DNA of 64,000 nt from Gari tellinella (GCA_922989275.2 OV277863.1:47412999-47476998), one strand, 5' to 3'; shown: positions 22,392 to 33,267, counted from the stretch's first letter. The notes: generated by a model from the letters alone, not told the origin. Translations and numbers: made by a program.

Positions 22392-22924
22392 ATATATGAT
22401 ATTACATGAGTGTTCATAATTTATTGGATTTATTAAACGAGTCTTTTAGAAAACGATAAAAACGAGGCTTTGCCGAGTTTTTATCGTTTTCTAAAACGAC
22501 GAGTTTGATAAATCCAATAAATTATTAACACAAATGTTATATTCTTTTTATAACATAACATAGAAATGTTATTTATCACAGCCTTCCAGGAGGTCAAGAG
22601 AATACTAAGCGCGATATAAGTATATCTATACAGGAAAAAAATTGTTCAAAAATTAACCCCGTTCACTAGCATAATGTTTATGTTATTATATGTATTAATA
22701 GACACTTTCATGTAGATCTAATATTAATTAATTACACCAAAAATCTATAAATTGAATCTACATGATGGAATGAAGACGTTGGAAATCGAACGCATAGAAC
22801 GCATTTTAATGACGTCACAAGTAAACAATGTCGTGGCGTACCTCATTTGCATAGTTATATAACTAGTTATATATGACATTTAAACAACGGGTGTTATTCA
22901 ACGCTCACGCCATCTGTTATGTTA
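22392..22924. mobile_element. Foldback element with TGACGTCA, inserted in the array
   Basis: The array sequence ATAGAAAAA / ACCTTGTTAACACT is split by about 533 bp. The insert has a strong hairpin at 22411-22531 (GTGTTCATAATTTATTGG... around GAGGCTTTGCCGAG), outer AT-rich inverted ends, and TGACGTCA at 22810-22817. It is more CpG-containing than its flanks. No ORF. Confidence 0.7.
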
Positions 22925-23307
22925 TAAACCTTGTTAACACTAGAGGCTACACATCTCTTTGGATTTTAATGCAACTTAGTCAGAATGTTTCCTTATTGAT
23001 ATCTAGGTCAAGTTAGAATATGGGTCATGTTGGGTCAAAATCTAGGTCACTAGGTCAAGTCAAAGAAAAACAGTGTTAACCCTCTTATAAGAGCTAGCTA
23101 CAAATCTCATAAGATCTGAATGAAATATTGTCAGAATGTTTGCCTAAATCAAATCTAGGTCAAAATCAAACTTGATTGTGTCTGGTCAAAAACTAGGTCA
23201 AATCATAGAAAAATCTTGTTAACACTCTTTCTTACTTTCAGCCTGCTTTAAGATATATCTATGTACTATTTGCTAGGTTAGGGAAAATATCTCGTATGGT
23301 TCATATC

Positions 23308-24149
23308 CATCTACATCTACAGATTACGTTAAGCTGTCACACTTGACAATTATTTAACGGTGCGCAAGTATAAGAGAGAAAAGATATATAAAGCAAAAAA
23401 GTAAAGTCAGAAAGAGCTAGTACGGGCAAGGGAAAGGCTTTGCATGTAGTGAAAAGTTAGAAAAAAAAGAGAAAATGTACCATCTACTACACCCCATCAG
23501 AGAGACCAATCCGGCTTGCGTGGCGCTACCAGGACACTTAGTCCCGCCGGCACAGCTCCCTCCAACAACTGAGGAGCAGCAGATGGCATGAAGATCCCCT
23601 AGAAGGGTTGGCAGGATAGCTCCCTCTTAAAAGATGCCAAAGAGGGAGCCTCAGCGGTGCTGGATGGTAGTCTGTTCCACAGTGGTATGGTTCTGGGGAA
23701 AAAACTGTACTTAAAGTAGTCTGTAGATGGAGTATACTGCTGAAATCTGAGTTGGTGTGACGATCTAGTCCTGGATGTTACTGGTGTCAAATAGGGAGAT
23801 GCTGGTATGCCTATCAAATGGTTTACAATTTTGTAGAAAATGATCAACTGGGCCTTTTCTCTCCTAGTTCCAAGGGATTCCCAATGCAGATGGTCCAACA
23901 TCTCTGTCACGCTGCTTGTGTTGCGATATCTGTTGGTCACAAATCGAGCTGCTCTGCGCTGGACCATCTCCAGCTGATGTTCAAGTTCTTTCTGATAGGG
24001 ATTCCAAATTGAGCAACAGTACTCTAAATTGGATCTGACGAGAGTCTTGTAGGCATTTGTCTTTGTGTTCTCTGATGCTCTGTGCAGATTTCTTTTCAGG
24101 AAGCCAAGCATGTTATTGGCTTTTTTAGACGTCCTGTCAATATGGTTTT
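23308..24149 (-). mobile_element. 5'-truncated non-LTR (LINE) retrotransposon
   Basis: Inserted inside the A copy at 23230-24230. On the minus strand it runs from a truncated 5' edge near 24149, through the C-terminal part of reverse transcriptase, to a 3' untranslated region ending near 23308 in a short GTAGAT tandem tail. Tail and 5' truncation are standard for target-primed insertion. Confidence 0.85.
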
Positions 24150-24153
24150 TCAT
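23599..24153 (-). CDS. LINE reverse transcriptase, C-terminal fragment (CR1/L2-like)
   Basis: A 184-residue open frame ending at a normal stop. It aligns, from my knowledge of the family, with the end of the reverse transcriptase ORF of CR1/L2/Jockey-type non-LTR elements, downstream of the catalytic palm. Landmarks: LGFLKRNL-like block at residues 16-23, LEYCCSIWNPY at 43-53, QRRAARFV at 65-72, LGTRREKAQL at 94-103 and FFPRTIPLWNRLP at 151-163. The palm with the catalytic aspartates, the endonuclease and the first ORF are absent because the copy is 5'-truncated. The apparent start methionine lies at the truncation edge and is probably not a real start. The frame has no internal stop, so the insertion is fairly young, but it cannot move by itself. 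Exact clade is uncertain. Confidence 0.88.
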   Translation of the reverse strand: MKNHIDRTSKKANNMLGFLKRNLHRASENTKTNAYKTLVRSNLEYCCSIWNPYQKELEHQLEMVQRRAARFVTNRYRNTSSVTEMLDHLHWESLGTRREKAQLIIFYKIVNHLIGIPASPYLTPVTSRTRSSHQLRFQQYTPSTDYFKYSFFPRTIPLWNRLPSSTAEAPSLASFKRELSCQPF

Positions 24154-24230
24154 GACTGTTTAAAGTAGAACTATCGAGGAATAAATTAAAAGCATAAAAA
24201 AGTGTATTCATTTTATGGGGTAGCGGGTTG

Positions 24231-24774
24231 CTGAGAGATCCAGATGATTCTTAGAGAATGGCTGCATTGTATAAGTATGACTGTATTGTAAAATTAATGT
24301 TGATTTAACTATTAAAAAAAACTGTTTCTCTACTAAAAATATATGTTTATTCTTTTTTTATAACTGATTTTATTGGTATCTCTGAAAGTTTATGGTCATA
24401 AAATTAAACTAACCCTTCTCCTACAGAATGTCACAGACCTATAGCAAACAGTTTGAATCATTATCAAAGCTCTTGTAAAATATGCCATAATGAAGCTTCT
24501 TCTGTTGTAGAGATGACATTTCAAATCAATTTGTTTAAAAAATACAATGTCCTATGCAGATGATACTTTTGAAGCAGGGAGTATTTTAGAGGCAAAAGCA
24601 GGATAAAAACAGATAGCTTAACATTTATGCACCCAATGCAGTATACAGATATATCACTTAACACTTAAACTGTCTTGCACTGAATTTTCAAATAGACTTG
24701 ATTGGTTTTCTGATAAATGAGTAGTTAACATTGACAATCAAAAGGATTTGTCCCCAAAATGTAATATAGTATGA
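24231..24774. other. Diverged foldback debris, no gene
   Basis: AACCCTTCTCCTACAGAATG and AGCAAACAGTTTGAATC near 24411-24460 suggest an old D/K-type copy. Nothing else assignable. Confidence 0.35.
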
Positions 24775-24840
24775 CAAACAGTGCAGACCCCGATCAGAGG
24801 GTTCCTTCAGGAACCCTCTGATCAGGGTCTGCATTGTTTG
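24775..24840. repeat. K-type hairpin
   Basis: CAAACAGTGCAGACCCCGAT and CAGAGGGTTCC pair with GGAACCCTCTGATC and AGGGTCTGCATTGTTTG around TTCA. Same core as family C without its TTAA ends. Confidence 0.8.
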
Positions 24841-24972
24841 CAAAAGATGAATACATCTGGTTCCAGTTGTATAAGAGTTCGCACTTAAACTAAAGACATT
24901 TAAGCATTGTGTAAAAAATATTCCTAACAGCCATTGACTTGCGACTGTATGTAAGCAGTATCTTTTCAAAAT

Positions 24973-25184
24973 TTAACCCTTATCCTGCGGTGATGTCGTC
25001 TGCTTCAATATTGTCGTCTGCAAAGTTTGTTAAATTTAGATTTATTCATTTTTAAAGTAAAGAAACCTAAAGAAGAGTGTCAAACAGTTTGGATCCAGAT
25101 CAGACACCGCGTTACGCGGTGTCTGATCTGGATCTAAACTGTTTGCAAAAATCAATAAAGTCGCGACCACAGGCAAAGGGTTAA
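24973..25184 (+). mobile_element. Family D MITE (TTAA), best copy in the window
   Basis: TTAACCCTTATCCTGCGG to CACAGGCAAAGGGTTAA. Two GTCGTCTGC blocks, then a near-perfect hairpin CAAACAGTTTGGATCCAGAT with inner arms CAGACACCGCG around TTA. Use this copy as the reference for D. Confidence 0.88.
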
Positions 25185-25234
25185 CCTAGATTCCACTCAC
25201 TGAATAGTCATACATAAAACTTCACCCACAATTC

Positions 25235-25393
25235 AACATCTATCATCTGACCTCCTACATCAGCAAGTAAAATAAGGAAAATTTCCCAGGAAAGAGTGCT
25301 GCAGATGGATCCTTTAAAAAACAGTGTAGACCCAGATGAAACAGCTCCAGCTCCTTCAGGAGCTGTCTGATCTGGTTCTACATTGTTTTCAAA
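25235..25393. repeat. Family J foldback
   Basis: ATCTATCATCTGACCTCC, then AAACAGTGTAGACCCAGATG and CAGCTCC arms paired with GGAGCTGTCTGATCTGG and TTCTACATTGTTTT. No terminal repeats are clear. Confidence 0.65.
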
Positions 25394-27297
25394 CAAGAAA
25401 TATCTTTAAAAAAGATATTCGGCGGAATGGGTGGTGAAGGTAATGATGTACATGGACTTGATTTTATCCAAGTTGCAATAAATAGGATGGTAAATCAGGA
25501 TATTAAGCTTAATATTTATCTAATAAGACACGCGCAGTAATCTACGACCACATACATATAATCAAAGACTGAAGGTCTTGAGAGTCGCCAAGAATGAGTT
25601 TTTGCAATCATTAAACTACTGGATCTGAGGTTAATCATTAGTTTGTAAAGGCAGTTGGTCTCTCAAAGACTGAAGGTGAAAGTACAGCAGAGAGCATTTA
25701 CACACGTTTATGCTTTTGATCGGGCTACATTTTGCTGCAAGTTGTCAGCTGTTTTTATTCCATCAATAAGTACTTTTTCAGAGGTGGTTGTAGAGAGATT
25801 TACTTGAAAATTATTGACAGATGGTACAGTTTGCACATGGATCTACTGCTTGGTTCACGTGGGGGGTGTCAAATTTCCACTTCCATCTTTATAAGCCAAT
25901 TGAATTGCACTTACTTCTTCCTAGGATGTGACTGAAAGTGATGAGAATTTTTAAAGACAGATCTAGATCACGGAATTATACTTCCATGTCTAGATCTACG
26001 TGTATCATTTTTATTTTGTAATTTGTAGATACCATAAATTACTAAAATTCGTATGTGTGTGCTCTTTTGTTAGTTGTTTATACTTTAAATATGGTTTGAT
26101 TGTTTACCTGATTTTGATTTGAGATTTTTGGAAAGCACCCCCGAAATATGCCGAATATGAATTGTTTGAAACGACCCCTCAAATGAGAAATTCATGTTGC
26201 CACCGGTAAATCACGGAATTATACAAAATGTGTATAATTTCTGTGGGTAAATACTTCAAGAATTCGTGAATGGAATTTGTCTTGTAGAGTTATAGTTCTA
26301 TGTTCTGATTTATTATAAAAATATCTACAAAGTGTAGCAATGTACGTTTTAGGTATCTAGATACGTCAGAGACATACAGAGTTTCTGTATGTCTCTGGAT
26401 ACGTGTTGTTGGGTTTTCGCATTTAACCAAGAGATTGCGATCGCGTTAAAAAAATCACGGTTTATTTACATTTGAGGTCACAGAGTTGCGCATGCGCTGG
26501 AGGAAAACGGTGTTAACACAAAAAATACCCATCATGCTCGAAATCTTTTCGACCGTCAAACGCCAGTTTTCTCGTAATCTCACTGAATTGTTACTGCTAT
26601 TCTTTCTTTTTCATATACTTGGTACTAGATGAAAATTATGATTAATTCTGTTATGAACAATTTCGTTCTGATTTGCAGAACGCATCAAATCATTGCCGAA
26701 CTTGAGACAATATGTCATATCTTAAAATAGAAACACTTTGTCATTCAAATCACTACCTAACGGTCGGGACACGTAAAATTTCTCGGTTATAACTCACTAG
26801 CAGTAGCGGAAAGTCGTGTTTACTACTGGTACCGCTACATAGCAAATCAGCCTATAACAGTCTGTGTCTCTTATTTTTACAAATTTGTAAAAGTCAGTAG
26901 TCAAGTCTAACCGCTACCCAATCAGACTATTCGATTTTAAGCACGTGTCCTTAAGCTTTCATTTCTGGTCATTCACGATTGGTTGGGCCATATAAGGTTT
27001 GAGGCTCAATGAGAAATCAGACCAGCTCCGCCGAAAAACATCAATATATGTATGCTTATATAGCAGGAGAGGGGTTAATATTTGATTGTTCTAAAGGTTG
27101 CAGGTCGATCATGATTTAGATGGTTGCAGATGAGTGCATGCACAGTATACAATTATCCTCCATCAATAAAACTAACACACAATTATTAATCATCATTAGA
27201 CCATGCTATATAATGGTTTTTGAATCCCATACTTGATTAAATATTTAAGATCTTACTAAAAATGTTAAGTGAGATATTCCATGTGGTAGGAGGACCA
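25394..27297. other. Repeat-poor, CpG-richer stretch without a gene
   Basis: Starts with the palindromic ATATCTTTAAAAAAGATAT, which recurs inverted at about 53332. It contains a hairpin AGAGACATACAGAG / CTGTATGTCTCT (26366-26397) and AATTATACAAAATGTGTATAATT (26213-26240). CpG is commoner from 26400 to 27000. Frames are short. The stretch could be an older element; I cannot name it. Confidence 0.4.
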
Positions 27298-27298
27298 G

Positions 27299-27551
27299 GG
27301 CTGCCATAAGTTGACATGAAAATTCCTAAGATTTCCAAATTTGCATTTTTCAAGTGCGATTTTACGAATCGTACCTTTACTCCATAGCCTTTTTCTTGTT
27401 TTGTTGACATGCGACTACTTAAAGCAGGCTGTAAGTAAAGTAGAATGCGCCTTAGGGCGCATTCTGCTTTACTTTCAGCCTGTTTTAAGCTACCATGAAA
27501 TTGGAAAAAATCCGGAAATTTAGGAAAAATCCGGAGAAATGGCAGCCCTGG
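27299..27551 (-). mobile_element. Family P element, copy 1, 6-bp target duplication
   Basis: CAGGGCTGCCATAAGTTGAC to AAATGGCAGCCCTG, flanked on both sides by GAGGAC. The interior from TTTACTCCATAGCC to TTTTAAGCTACCAT is an A segment with its GCAGAATGCGCC hairpin. Confidence 0.88.
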
Positions 27552-27553
27552 AG

Positions 27554-28510
27554 GACAATGCCCTTTAACCCTGGGAGTCCTGAAAAAAATGTTGGCTTGA
27601 AAATGCTGTCAGCTTAAATTATGAAATTTACCCACTCTTGATCTGAGTAGTAAAACAGGATCTTGGTAGCAATTATTACAAACAGCTTAATTGGACCTAG
27701 ACCAGGCTTCACTGAAAGTTGTCCAGGGGCCAGATCAGAATCATGTTCAGGTCTTTGATACAGTTTTGTAGTGATAAGAAGTGTTAACTGATACTAAACG
27801 AGTCAGTAAATCATTTGAATGATGAGATGTAATTATTAAATAGCTTTATCTGTGGCTTTACTCCAGAGCAGGTCCCACAAATGGGCAGCCAATGATCAAA
27901 CTTTTCAAACTGATCAAAGATTTTTTAAAAAAAGCCTCTAATATAAGCTCAGAGACAGATTATGGAGATCAAAATTGTTTTTAATGCACTTTGATCATGA
28001 TAAGTGAAGATCTTCGACCATTGCAAAAATCAGAATGCTTATAATATACATGTTGTAGTGGACATCTGTTCATCATAGATTCGAGGGTTTAATGACAAAA
28101 AGGTGTAGGTCTTGACCAGATCTAACGAGCAAGCTACTTTTGTAGATAAATAAATGATCCACTACTGTTTGTAGTAGTTAAAGATGTTTGTTTTTTTCAT
28201 CCCAGCCACTCAAAGAGAATATGTAAAGGTGGGTGTATTAAAGATTGGCTTTGGAGGTTCTTAGGTATCGCTGAGGCAATTACTTTGGTTTAACTATCTT
28301 CATTCTTCATATTTATTGGGTGCTGCTTTACTAATATACACTTGAGCTTGAAGATCAGTTGACAGTCTGTCTGTCTGTCTGTGTCTACAACTCGAAACCT
28401 GGGCCATAATGTTTTAACTTCAGTATGTTATTGTGACCTAATAGAATTTGCATGCATCAAGCAACTTTCAGTATGATTATTTGAAGGCCAATATCAGGTT
28501 GTAACTTAAT
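27554..28510. other. No gene found
   Basis: AT-rich, includes a short GTCT microsatellite near 28367-28385. Otherwise unassigned. Confidence 0.35.
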
Positions 28511-28576
28511 AATGCAGAACAAAGGTAATGTAGAAAGCTCCTTTTGGAGCTTTCTACATTACTTTTGTTTTGCATT
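28511..28576. repeat. G-type hairpin
   Basis: AATGCAGAACAAAGGTAATG and TAGAAAGCTCC pair with GGAGCTTTCTACATTACTTT around TTTT. Confidence 0.75.
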
Positions 28577-29092
28577 GAGTCTGCGAGCACTCTGTTTTCA
28601 GATATCTTCTTACATCTTCCTACTAGGATTGGCTAAACTGCATCACGGAAACAATTGCTAGCTATAGGATGGATTTCAGAAATTGTTTCCATGGCTCTGA
28701 AGTAACATTATATTGCTTTGTTCTGAGACAGTCCCAGAACTATTCTGGTTGTTACAAAGGCGGCACAATTCTATAGGATCTACTGTTTTATAATTTGCCA
28801 AGTTATCAGGTGACGAATCTAGTGATAACATAACAAGTTTCCCCAGAGTTAAAAGCCGTACATCTCAATCTCCCTGTATTGAGGACAGCTGTAAGCGTTA
28901 TTTCTGGCAAGCTACTGCAGCTTTATGTGGAAAAATGACATCTTTCATAATTGCATTTTACACATCAGTTTTTCCGCTGGAAAGAATATAGGCATGTATG
29001 TATATATAACTATGTAGGTGATAATATTATGAGAAAGTGAAAGAAAATGATACGCAGTAAAACCTGTGTTCTTGGTGGCTATTCATACTGAA

Positions 29093-29216
29093 CAGAGCTC
29101 CAGTTAAGAGAGGGTAAACTGAACAAATCCAGCATTTTCTCTCATTTCAGCACCAAATTCTATGGTGTCACTACTCATTAGAATTGTCACGAAAAACAAT
29201 TCTAATGAGCAGTAAC
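29093..29216 (+). mobile_element. Family B fragment, right third missing
   Basis: CAGAGCTCCAGTTAAGAG through CACTACTCATTAGAATTG and its partner, cut after GAGCAGTAACA. It is preceded by an E-like end CAGTAAAACCTGTGTTCTTG (29055). Confidence 0.6.
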
Positions 29217-29285
29217 ATACTGTCTATCTTGTTTGACTATCAGTTCACACTCTTATCAGTGGTATAGCAAAACACCTATTTTGAC

Positions 29286-29574
29286 TTAACCCATTACCCC
29301 ATAAATACACCTTTATACACCTAATTTATTCCTCCCTGGAGAAAATAGTCCCACTTTATATAGTCATTAATATGTACCAGAAGAAATATGTTCTATATCC
29401 TAGTAGATAGTTACAACTGAAAGCAGACTGAATGTAAAGCAGAATGTGCCTACAGGCACATTCTGCTGTACTTTCAGCAGGTTTTAAGCTAGTATCTACT
29501 AGATTTACTTTCAACCTGCTTTAAGTGGTCACCGGTCTCCAAAACTAGAAACAGGCTATGGGGTAATGGGCTAA
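29286..29574 (+). mobile_element. Family A MITE with an extra half-hairpin
   Basis: TTAACCCATTACCCCATAAA to GGGGTAATGGGCTAA. Longer than usual: after the first hairpin a second TTTACTTTCAACCTGCTTTA arm occurs with CTAGTATCTACTAGA between, as if the right arm were duplicated. Confidence 0.8.
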
Positions 29575-29742
29575 AAGTCCTACTTTTGAATATTGTTGAG
29601 ACACAAGTAAAAGTCAACGTTAAGTTTCTATGTTACAAAACGTGAACTTCATTCCCAAATTTATCATTCTATAATGTTAGCATTAAACATTTCCTCTTTA
29701 GTTAAATATTAATAAAAATTAATAATCTCCTATTTCCAGTGT

Positions 29743-29996
29743 TTAACCCTTTACCCCATGATAGCCTGATTTTAGTTTTGAAAAAAGGGGACAGCTTAAA
29801 GCAGGTTGAAACTAAAGCAGAATGCGCCCTAAGGCGCATTCTGCTTTACTTTCAGCCTGCTTTAAGCTACCACCTGCTGGAATAAAAAAATATTCCTTCT
29901 GATACATTTTCATGACTGTATAGATTGGAATTATTTTCTTCCACGGAGGATTAAACGGAATGCGCTAAAAGTCGCTTCTATAAGGGAAAGGGTTAA
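29743..29996 (-). mobile_element. Family A MITE, full length
   Basis: TTAACCCTTTACCCCATGAT to AAGGGAAAGGGTTAA, hairpin core AATGCGCCCTAAGGCGCATT. D/A debris follows to about 30115. Confidence 0.87.
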
Positions 29997-30533
29997 GGCA
30001 GGTGACTACTTTGAGTAAATTGAAAATATAGCAGAATGCAGCGCCGCATCTGTATCCAAAATGTTTGCGAAGGTAACCACAGTACGTTTCACCACTAGTA
30101 TGCAAAGAGTTAGAGAGTGATCTCTTAATGCCAGATTGACTGTACAGATAGAAAGGCGCAGCCAGTAGGCAGCTTATAGTCTTGGAATAAAGACCAATGC
30201 TTCCTTATGCAAATCCTTAATCTATGTGCGTTAACTAAGATAACTGTACAAATTGTCAATTATGTAGATGAGGTTTGTCTTGTAAGTGTCTGAGCTGTGT
30301 GAATATGAATTTCATCCTGGTGCTATACTTACCTCTTCCCTCTTGTTCTTTATATATACTATATTTATATATAAAACCAGAAATCCAGATATATTTCAAA
30401 TACTGACTCAAGTAGTATTGAGCTAATGTTTGTTGTTGTTGTTTTCTATTTTCATGTACTGTTCCTGATGTGTGCTTGGTGCAGGTATGTAAAACTTTAG
30501 TTTATTTGAGTTTTGATAAGATTTTATTACAAT

Positions 30534-30556
30534 CCCCCCCCCCCCCATCCCCCCAT
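30534..30556. repeat. Poly-C tract
   Basis: Two C runs broken by ATCC. The length of such a run is the kind of thing assemblies get wrong. Confidence 0.8.
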
Positions 30557-30572
30557 AAAAGGGCCTTTTTTT

Positions 30573-30764
30573 CAGGGCTCCAGATAAAAGGTAAACTGAA
30601 CAAATCCAACATTTTTAACCCATTTCAGCACTGAATGATGTGGTGTAACTACTCATTATAGAATCCTCTCAAAGAGACAATTCAAATGAGTAGTAACACC
30701 ATAGCGTTTAATGTAGAAATAAAGATTTTTGTTTTTGAAATACGTCCCCCTGTTTGGGTCTGTG
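30573..30764 (+). mobile_element. Family B MITE
   Basis: CAGGGCTCCAGATAAAAGG, AACAAATCCAACATTTTT, core CTCATTATAGAATCC; the right end is decayed to CCCCTGTTTGGG. A second, partial B copy lies at 30797-30912. Confidence 0.65.
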
Positions 30765-30796
30765 CTATCTTTCGTATTTTGCCAATATACCATATG

Positions 30797-30912
30797 TATT
30801 TGCCTCTCATTAGAATCGCCTTGAAAAGAGGATTCTTTGAGTGCTCACAAAATATGGTTTGGTGGATACAAATGAACAAATATTGTTGGAAATGTTCAGC
30901 CTTCCCTCTCTT
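30797..30912. mobile_element. Family B fragment
   Basis: CTCATTAGAATCGCCTTG, ATATGGTTTGGTGG and TTCCCTCTCTTATCTAC retain the B order with many changes. Confidence 0.4.
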
Positions 30913-31167
30913 ATCTACATAGTTCTGTGTAAACTATAGCTATATTCCAAAAGTAAACTGCAATTTTCAGGATTCCAAAACATAATTGCAATAATGGTTG
31001 TGTTTTAACTCTTGTCATGTCATACTTTACTTATTGTCCTGGATTTAGCTGGAAGCTGATGTTTTAGCATGTCTCTTCATTGAGTCATTGCAGAACTGTA
31101 CATCTGCAATGGTCTGCATTGTTTGTTGGTGATATTAATTGTAAAAGTGAAACACTGATTTTGACTA

Positions 31168-32209
31168 CAGTAGAACTTCGATGTGTCGATGTTGAAGGGA
31201 CCATCATAAAAAAACTCGACACATCGAAGCCTCGACTCATGTTTACCTGATGTTCCCTCGAATTTTTTTTCAAATATACTCGATCTCCATAAAGCCGACA
31301 TGTCCGTATGTTACCTGTTGATATTGATTATTTCCAATTAAAAACATTCGAACGTAATTATGTCTGCCTCGTATGAATGCATATTTACTAATTTTACAAA
31401 AAAACGAATCTTAAAGATGTTCGTTAAGCCAAAATTCGTTTCCCGTAACTCGAGTTTCAGGGGAAAAAAACAACGGTATGGACGGATGTCGCTTTTTATC
31501 TGCACACCGGTTCTTGTACCCATTCCAGCATATACATTCTCTCGAAACGCTGGAACCAGATTCAGGGGAAACCCTTTTCTTAAAATAGTAGCAATATCTC
31601 CTTAGAGGGATAAGGTTAATTGCATAACTATTGATGCTACACATTTCTGGATGGGTTCCGCGTGAGTTGTTCTTTGTCTATTACACACACATTCTCTTCC
31701 GGCATAAAAACATCGACCGAACTACGCATATGCTTTAACGTTCGGTTTATATTGACTTTACACAAAACGAAATAAGGGTGCTATGATAAAGTCCGTGACG
31801 AATAAATTATGGAAAAGAGTTGATGAATCAAGGAATACACGGGGCATTTGACACATTCAGAAGGTGTTGGCCTGTTTGTCCTGGATAATTGGGTAGTCAG
31901 GTCATTCTGATTCACGACAATCAATCGAGTAAAGATGGTCACGGAGGTGTGAAAAACTCCACACACCATATGCCGGTCAGTCAAATTTTGTACAGTCGAA
32001 CATCGACACATGTGCAGTGAATTTTGAGTGAAACAGTACGTACGGACCGAGAAAAAAAGTCGATATAGCGAAAAACTCGACTTATAAAAACTCGAGTCAT
32101 ACGTAGGTTTTTAATAAGGTTATATAGGGAGAAAAATTGGGACTTTAAGAAAAAATCGACACATCGAGAAACTCGACTCTTCGAAGTTCGACACATCGAA
32201 GTTCTACTG
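31168..32209. mobile_element. Pogo/Tigger-like non-autonomous element (F1)
   Basis: CAGTAGAACTTCGATGTGTC at the left and GACACATCGAAGTTCTACTG at the right are inverted repeats, flanked by TA. Near both ends AAACTCGAC and ACATCGA words repeat, as expected for transposase binding sites. 1042 bp, no convincing transposase in its short ORFs. Superfamily is inferred from ends and TA target. Confidence 0.82.
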
Positions 32210-32308
32210 TATATTGATTGATTGTTCGAAAATGTTTATTTTATGATGTCATGGTCTGTAGTCTAAGTAGTGTAAAGTGTTTCTCTTTACATACTAGCTG
32301 CAGATATG

Positions 32309-32495
32309 TGCCACAATGATTACCTTTGCAAGCAGTTTGGATCAAGATGAGATGATGCGACTAACACAGCGTCTAATTAGGATCCAAACTGTTTGACACT
32401 CTGACCCTGTTTTGCAAAGTGATTTGAAAATTTCTATTTTATGAACAATTATAGCAGACAATGAAAAAATTACCCAGCATGCAAAGAGTTAAAAC
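32309..32495 (-). mobile_element. Family D element
   Basis: Reverse orientation: TGCAGATATGTGCCACAATG, GCAGTTTGGATCAAGATGAG and AGGATCCAAACTGTTTG arms, then TTACCCAGCATGCAAAGAGT ending TTAA. Right TTAA clear, left end lost. Confidence 0.65.
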
Positions 32496-32628
32496 TTTCA
32501 CCTGATCAGTCCATCAGTCACTGGTAGGATCACCTGTTCTGAATCACCAATCAAAGAGTTTTCGCTTTTGTAAGTATACAATAAAACAGTTTGCTATTAA
32601 CCAAGTTTCTATGGTATTTTCTAAATCT

Positions 32629-32880
32629 TTAACCCATTCCCCCATAAATACGCCTTTTTACGCCTTTAAATCATTCCTGTTCTGACAAAAATAGTTCAAT
32701 TTTATACAGTCATGAAAAGGAAACATAAGATATATTTTCTATATCCTATCAGATATTGGCTTAAAGCAGGCTGAAAGTAAAGCAGAATGCGCCTAAGGGC
32801 GCATGCTGCTTTACTTTCAACCTGCTTTAAGTTTTCAACTATTTTCAAAAATAGAAACAGGCTATGGGATAATGGGTTAA
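32629..32880 (+). mobile_element. Family A MITE, full length
   Basis: TTAACCCATTCCCCCATAAA to GGATAATGGGTTAA with GCAGAATGCGCC core. TTAACCAAGTTTCTATG occurs at 32597 and again at the right edge (32877). Confidence 0.87.
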
Positions 32881-32896
32881 CCAAGTTTCTATGATA

Positions 32897-33088
32897 CAGA
32901 GCACCAGATAAGGGTAGTTTTTCAAAAAATAAAATCTTAATTTCTGAATTAAACCCTATGGTGTCACTACTCATTAGAATCGTCTCGAAGAGACGATTCT
33001 AATGAGTATAACACCATAGGTTTTGGTTCTGAAATGGGTGAGAAAATGTTTGATTTGTTGAAAAAACTCCCTCTTATCTGGAGCCCTG
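32897..33088 (-). mobile_element. Family B MITE, 5-bp target duplication
   Basis: CAGAGCACCAGATAAGGG to CTTATCTGGAGCCCTG with TGATA at 32892-32896 and 33089-33093. Intact core AGAATCGTCTCGAAGAGACG. Confidence 0.87.
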
Positions 33089-33267
33089 TGATATTTTCTT
33101 GGATTTTAAACAACAGTTAAACCTGAGTGTAGCAGCCACTCTGGAAGTCTCTGAGTCCTGTGTTTCTGATTTTTCATAAATATGCAAAATCTGTTCTGAA
33201 GTACCTTTCAATGAAGCTAAGATTTCTAGAGACATAATGGCTGCTTAATGCAGTACAACATTAACAT

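Larger units (their letters stand above)
21820..23229 (+). repeat. Tandem array, about 165-bp units
   Basis: Units containing CTAGGTCACTAGGTCAAATC, CTTGTTAACACTCTAGAGGC and TCATGAAACTTGGTCAAAAT recur near 21890, 22085, 22230, 22920 and 23050. I recognise the unit as a widespread bivalve repeat (memory, not searched). A 97-bp palindrome lies inside at 21989-22085 and a foldback insertion at 22392-22924. Confidence 0.75.
23230..24230 (-). mobile_element. Family A right half split by a LINE fragment
   Basis: CTTACTTTCAGCCTGCTTTA to ATGGTTCATAT on the left of the insert, and TTCATGACTGTTTAAAGTAG to TTATGGGGTAGCGGGTTG on the right. The two pieces join to a normal reverse-oriented A. Confidence 0.7.

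Noticed and set aside
31338..31644. Transposase in the F1 element
   Set aside because: Frames on both strands are short and show no DDE/D motifs or helix-turn-helix I can identify.
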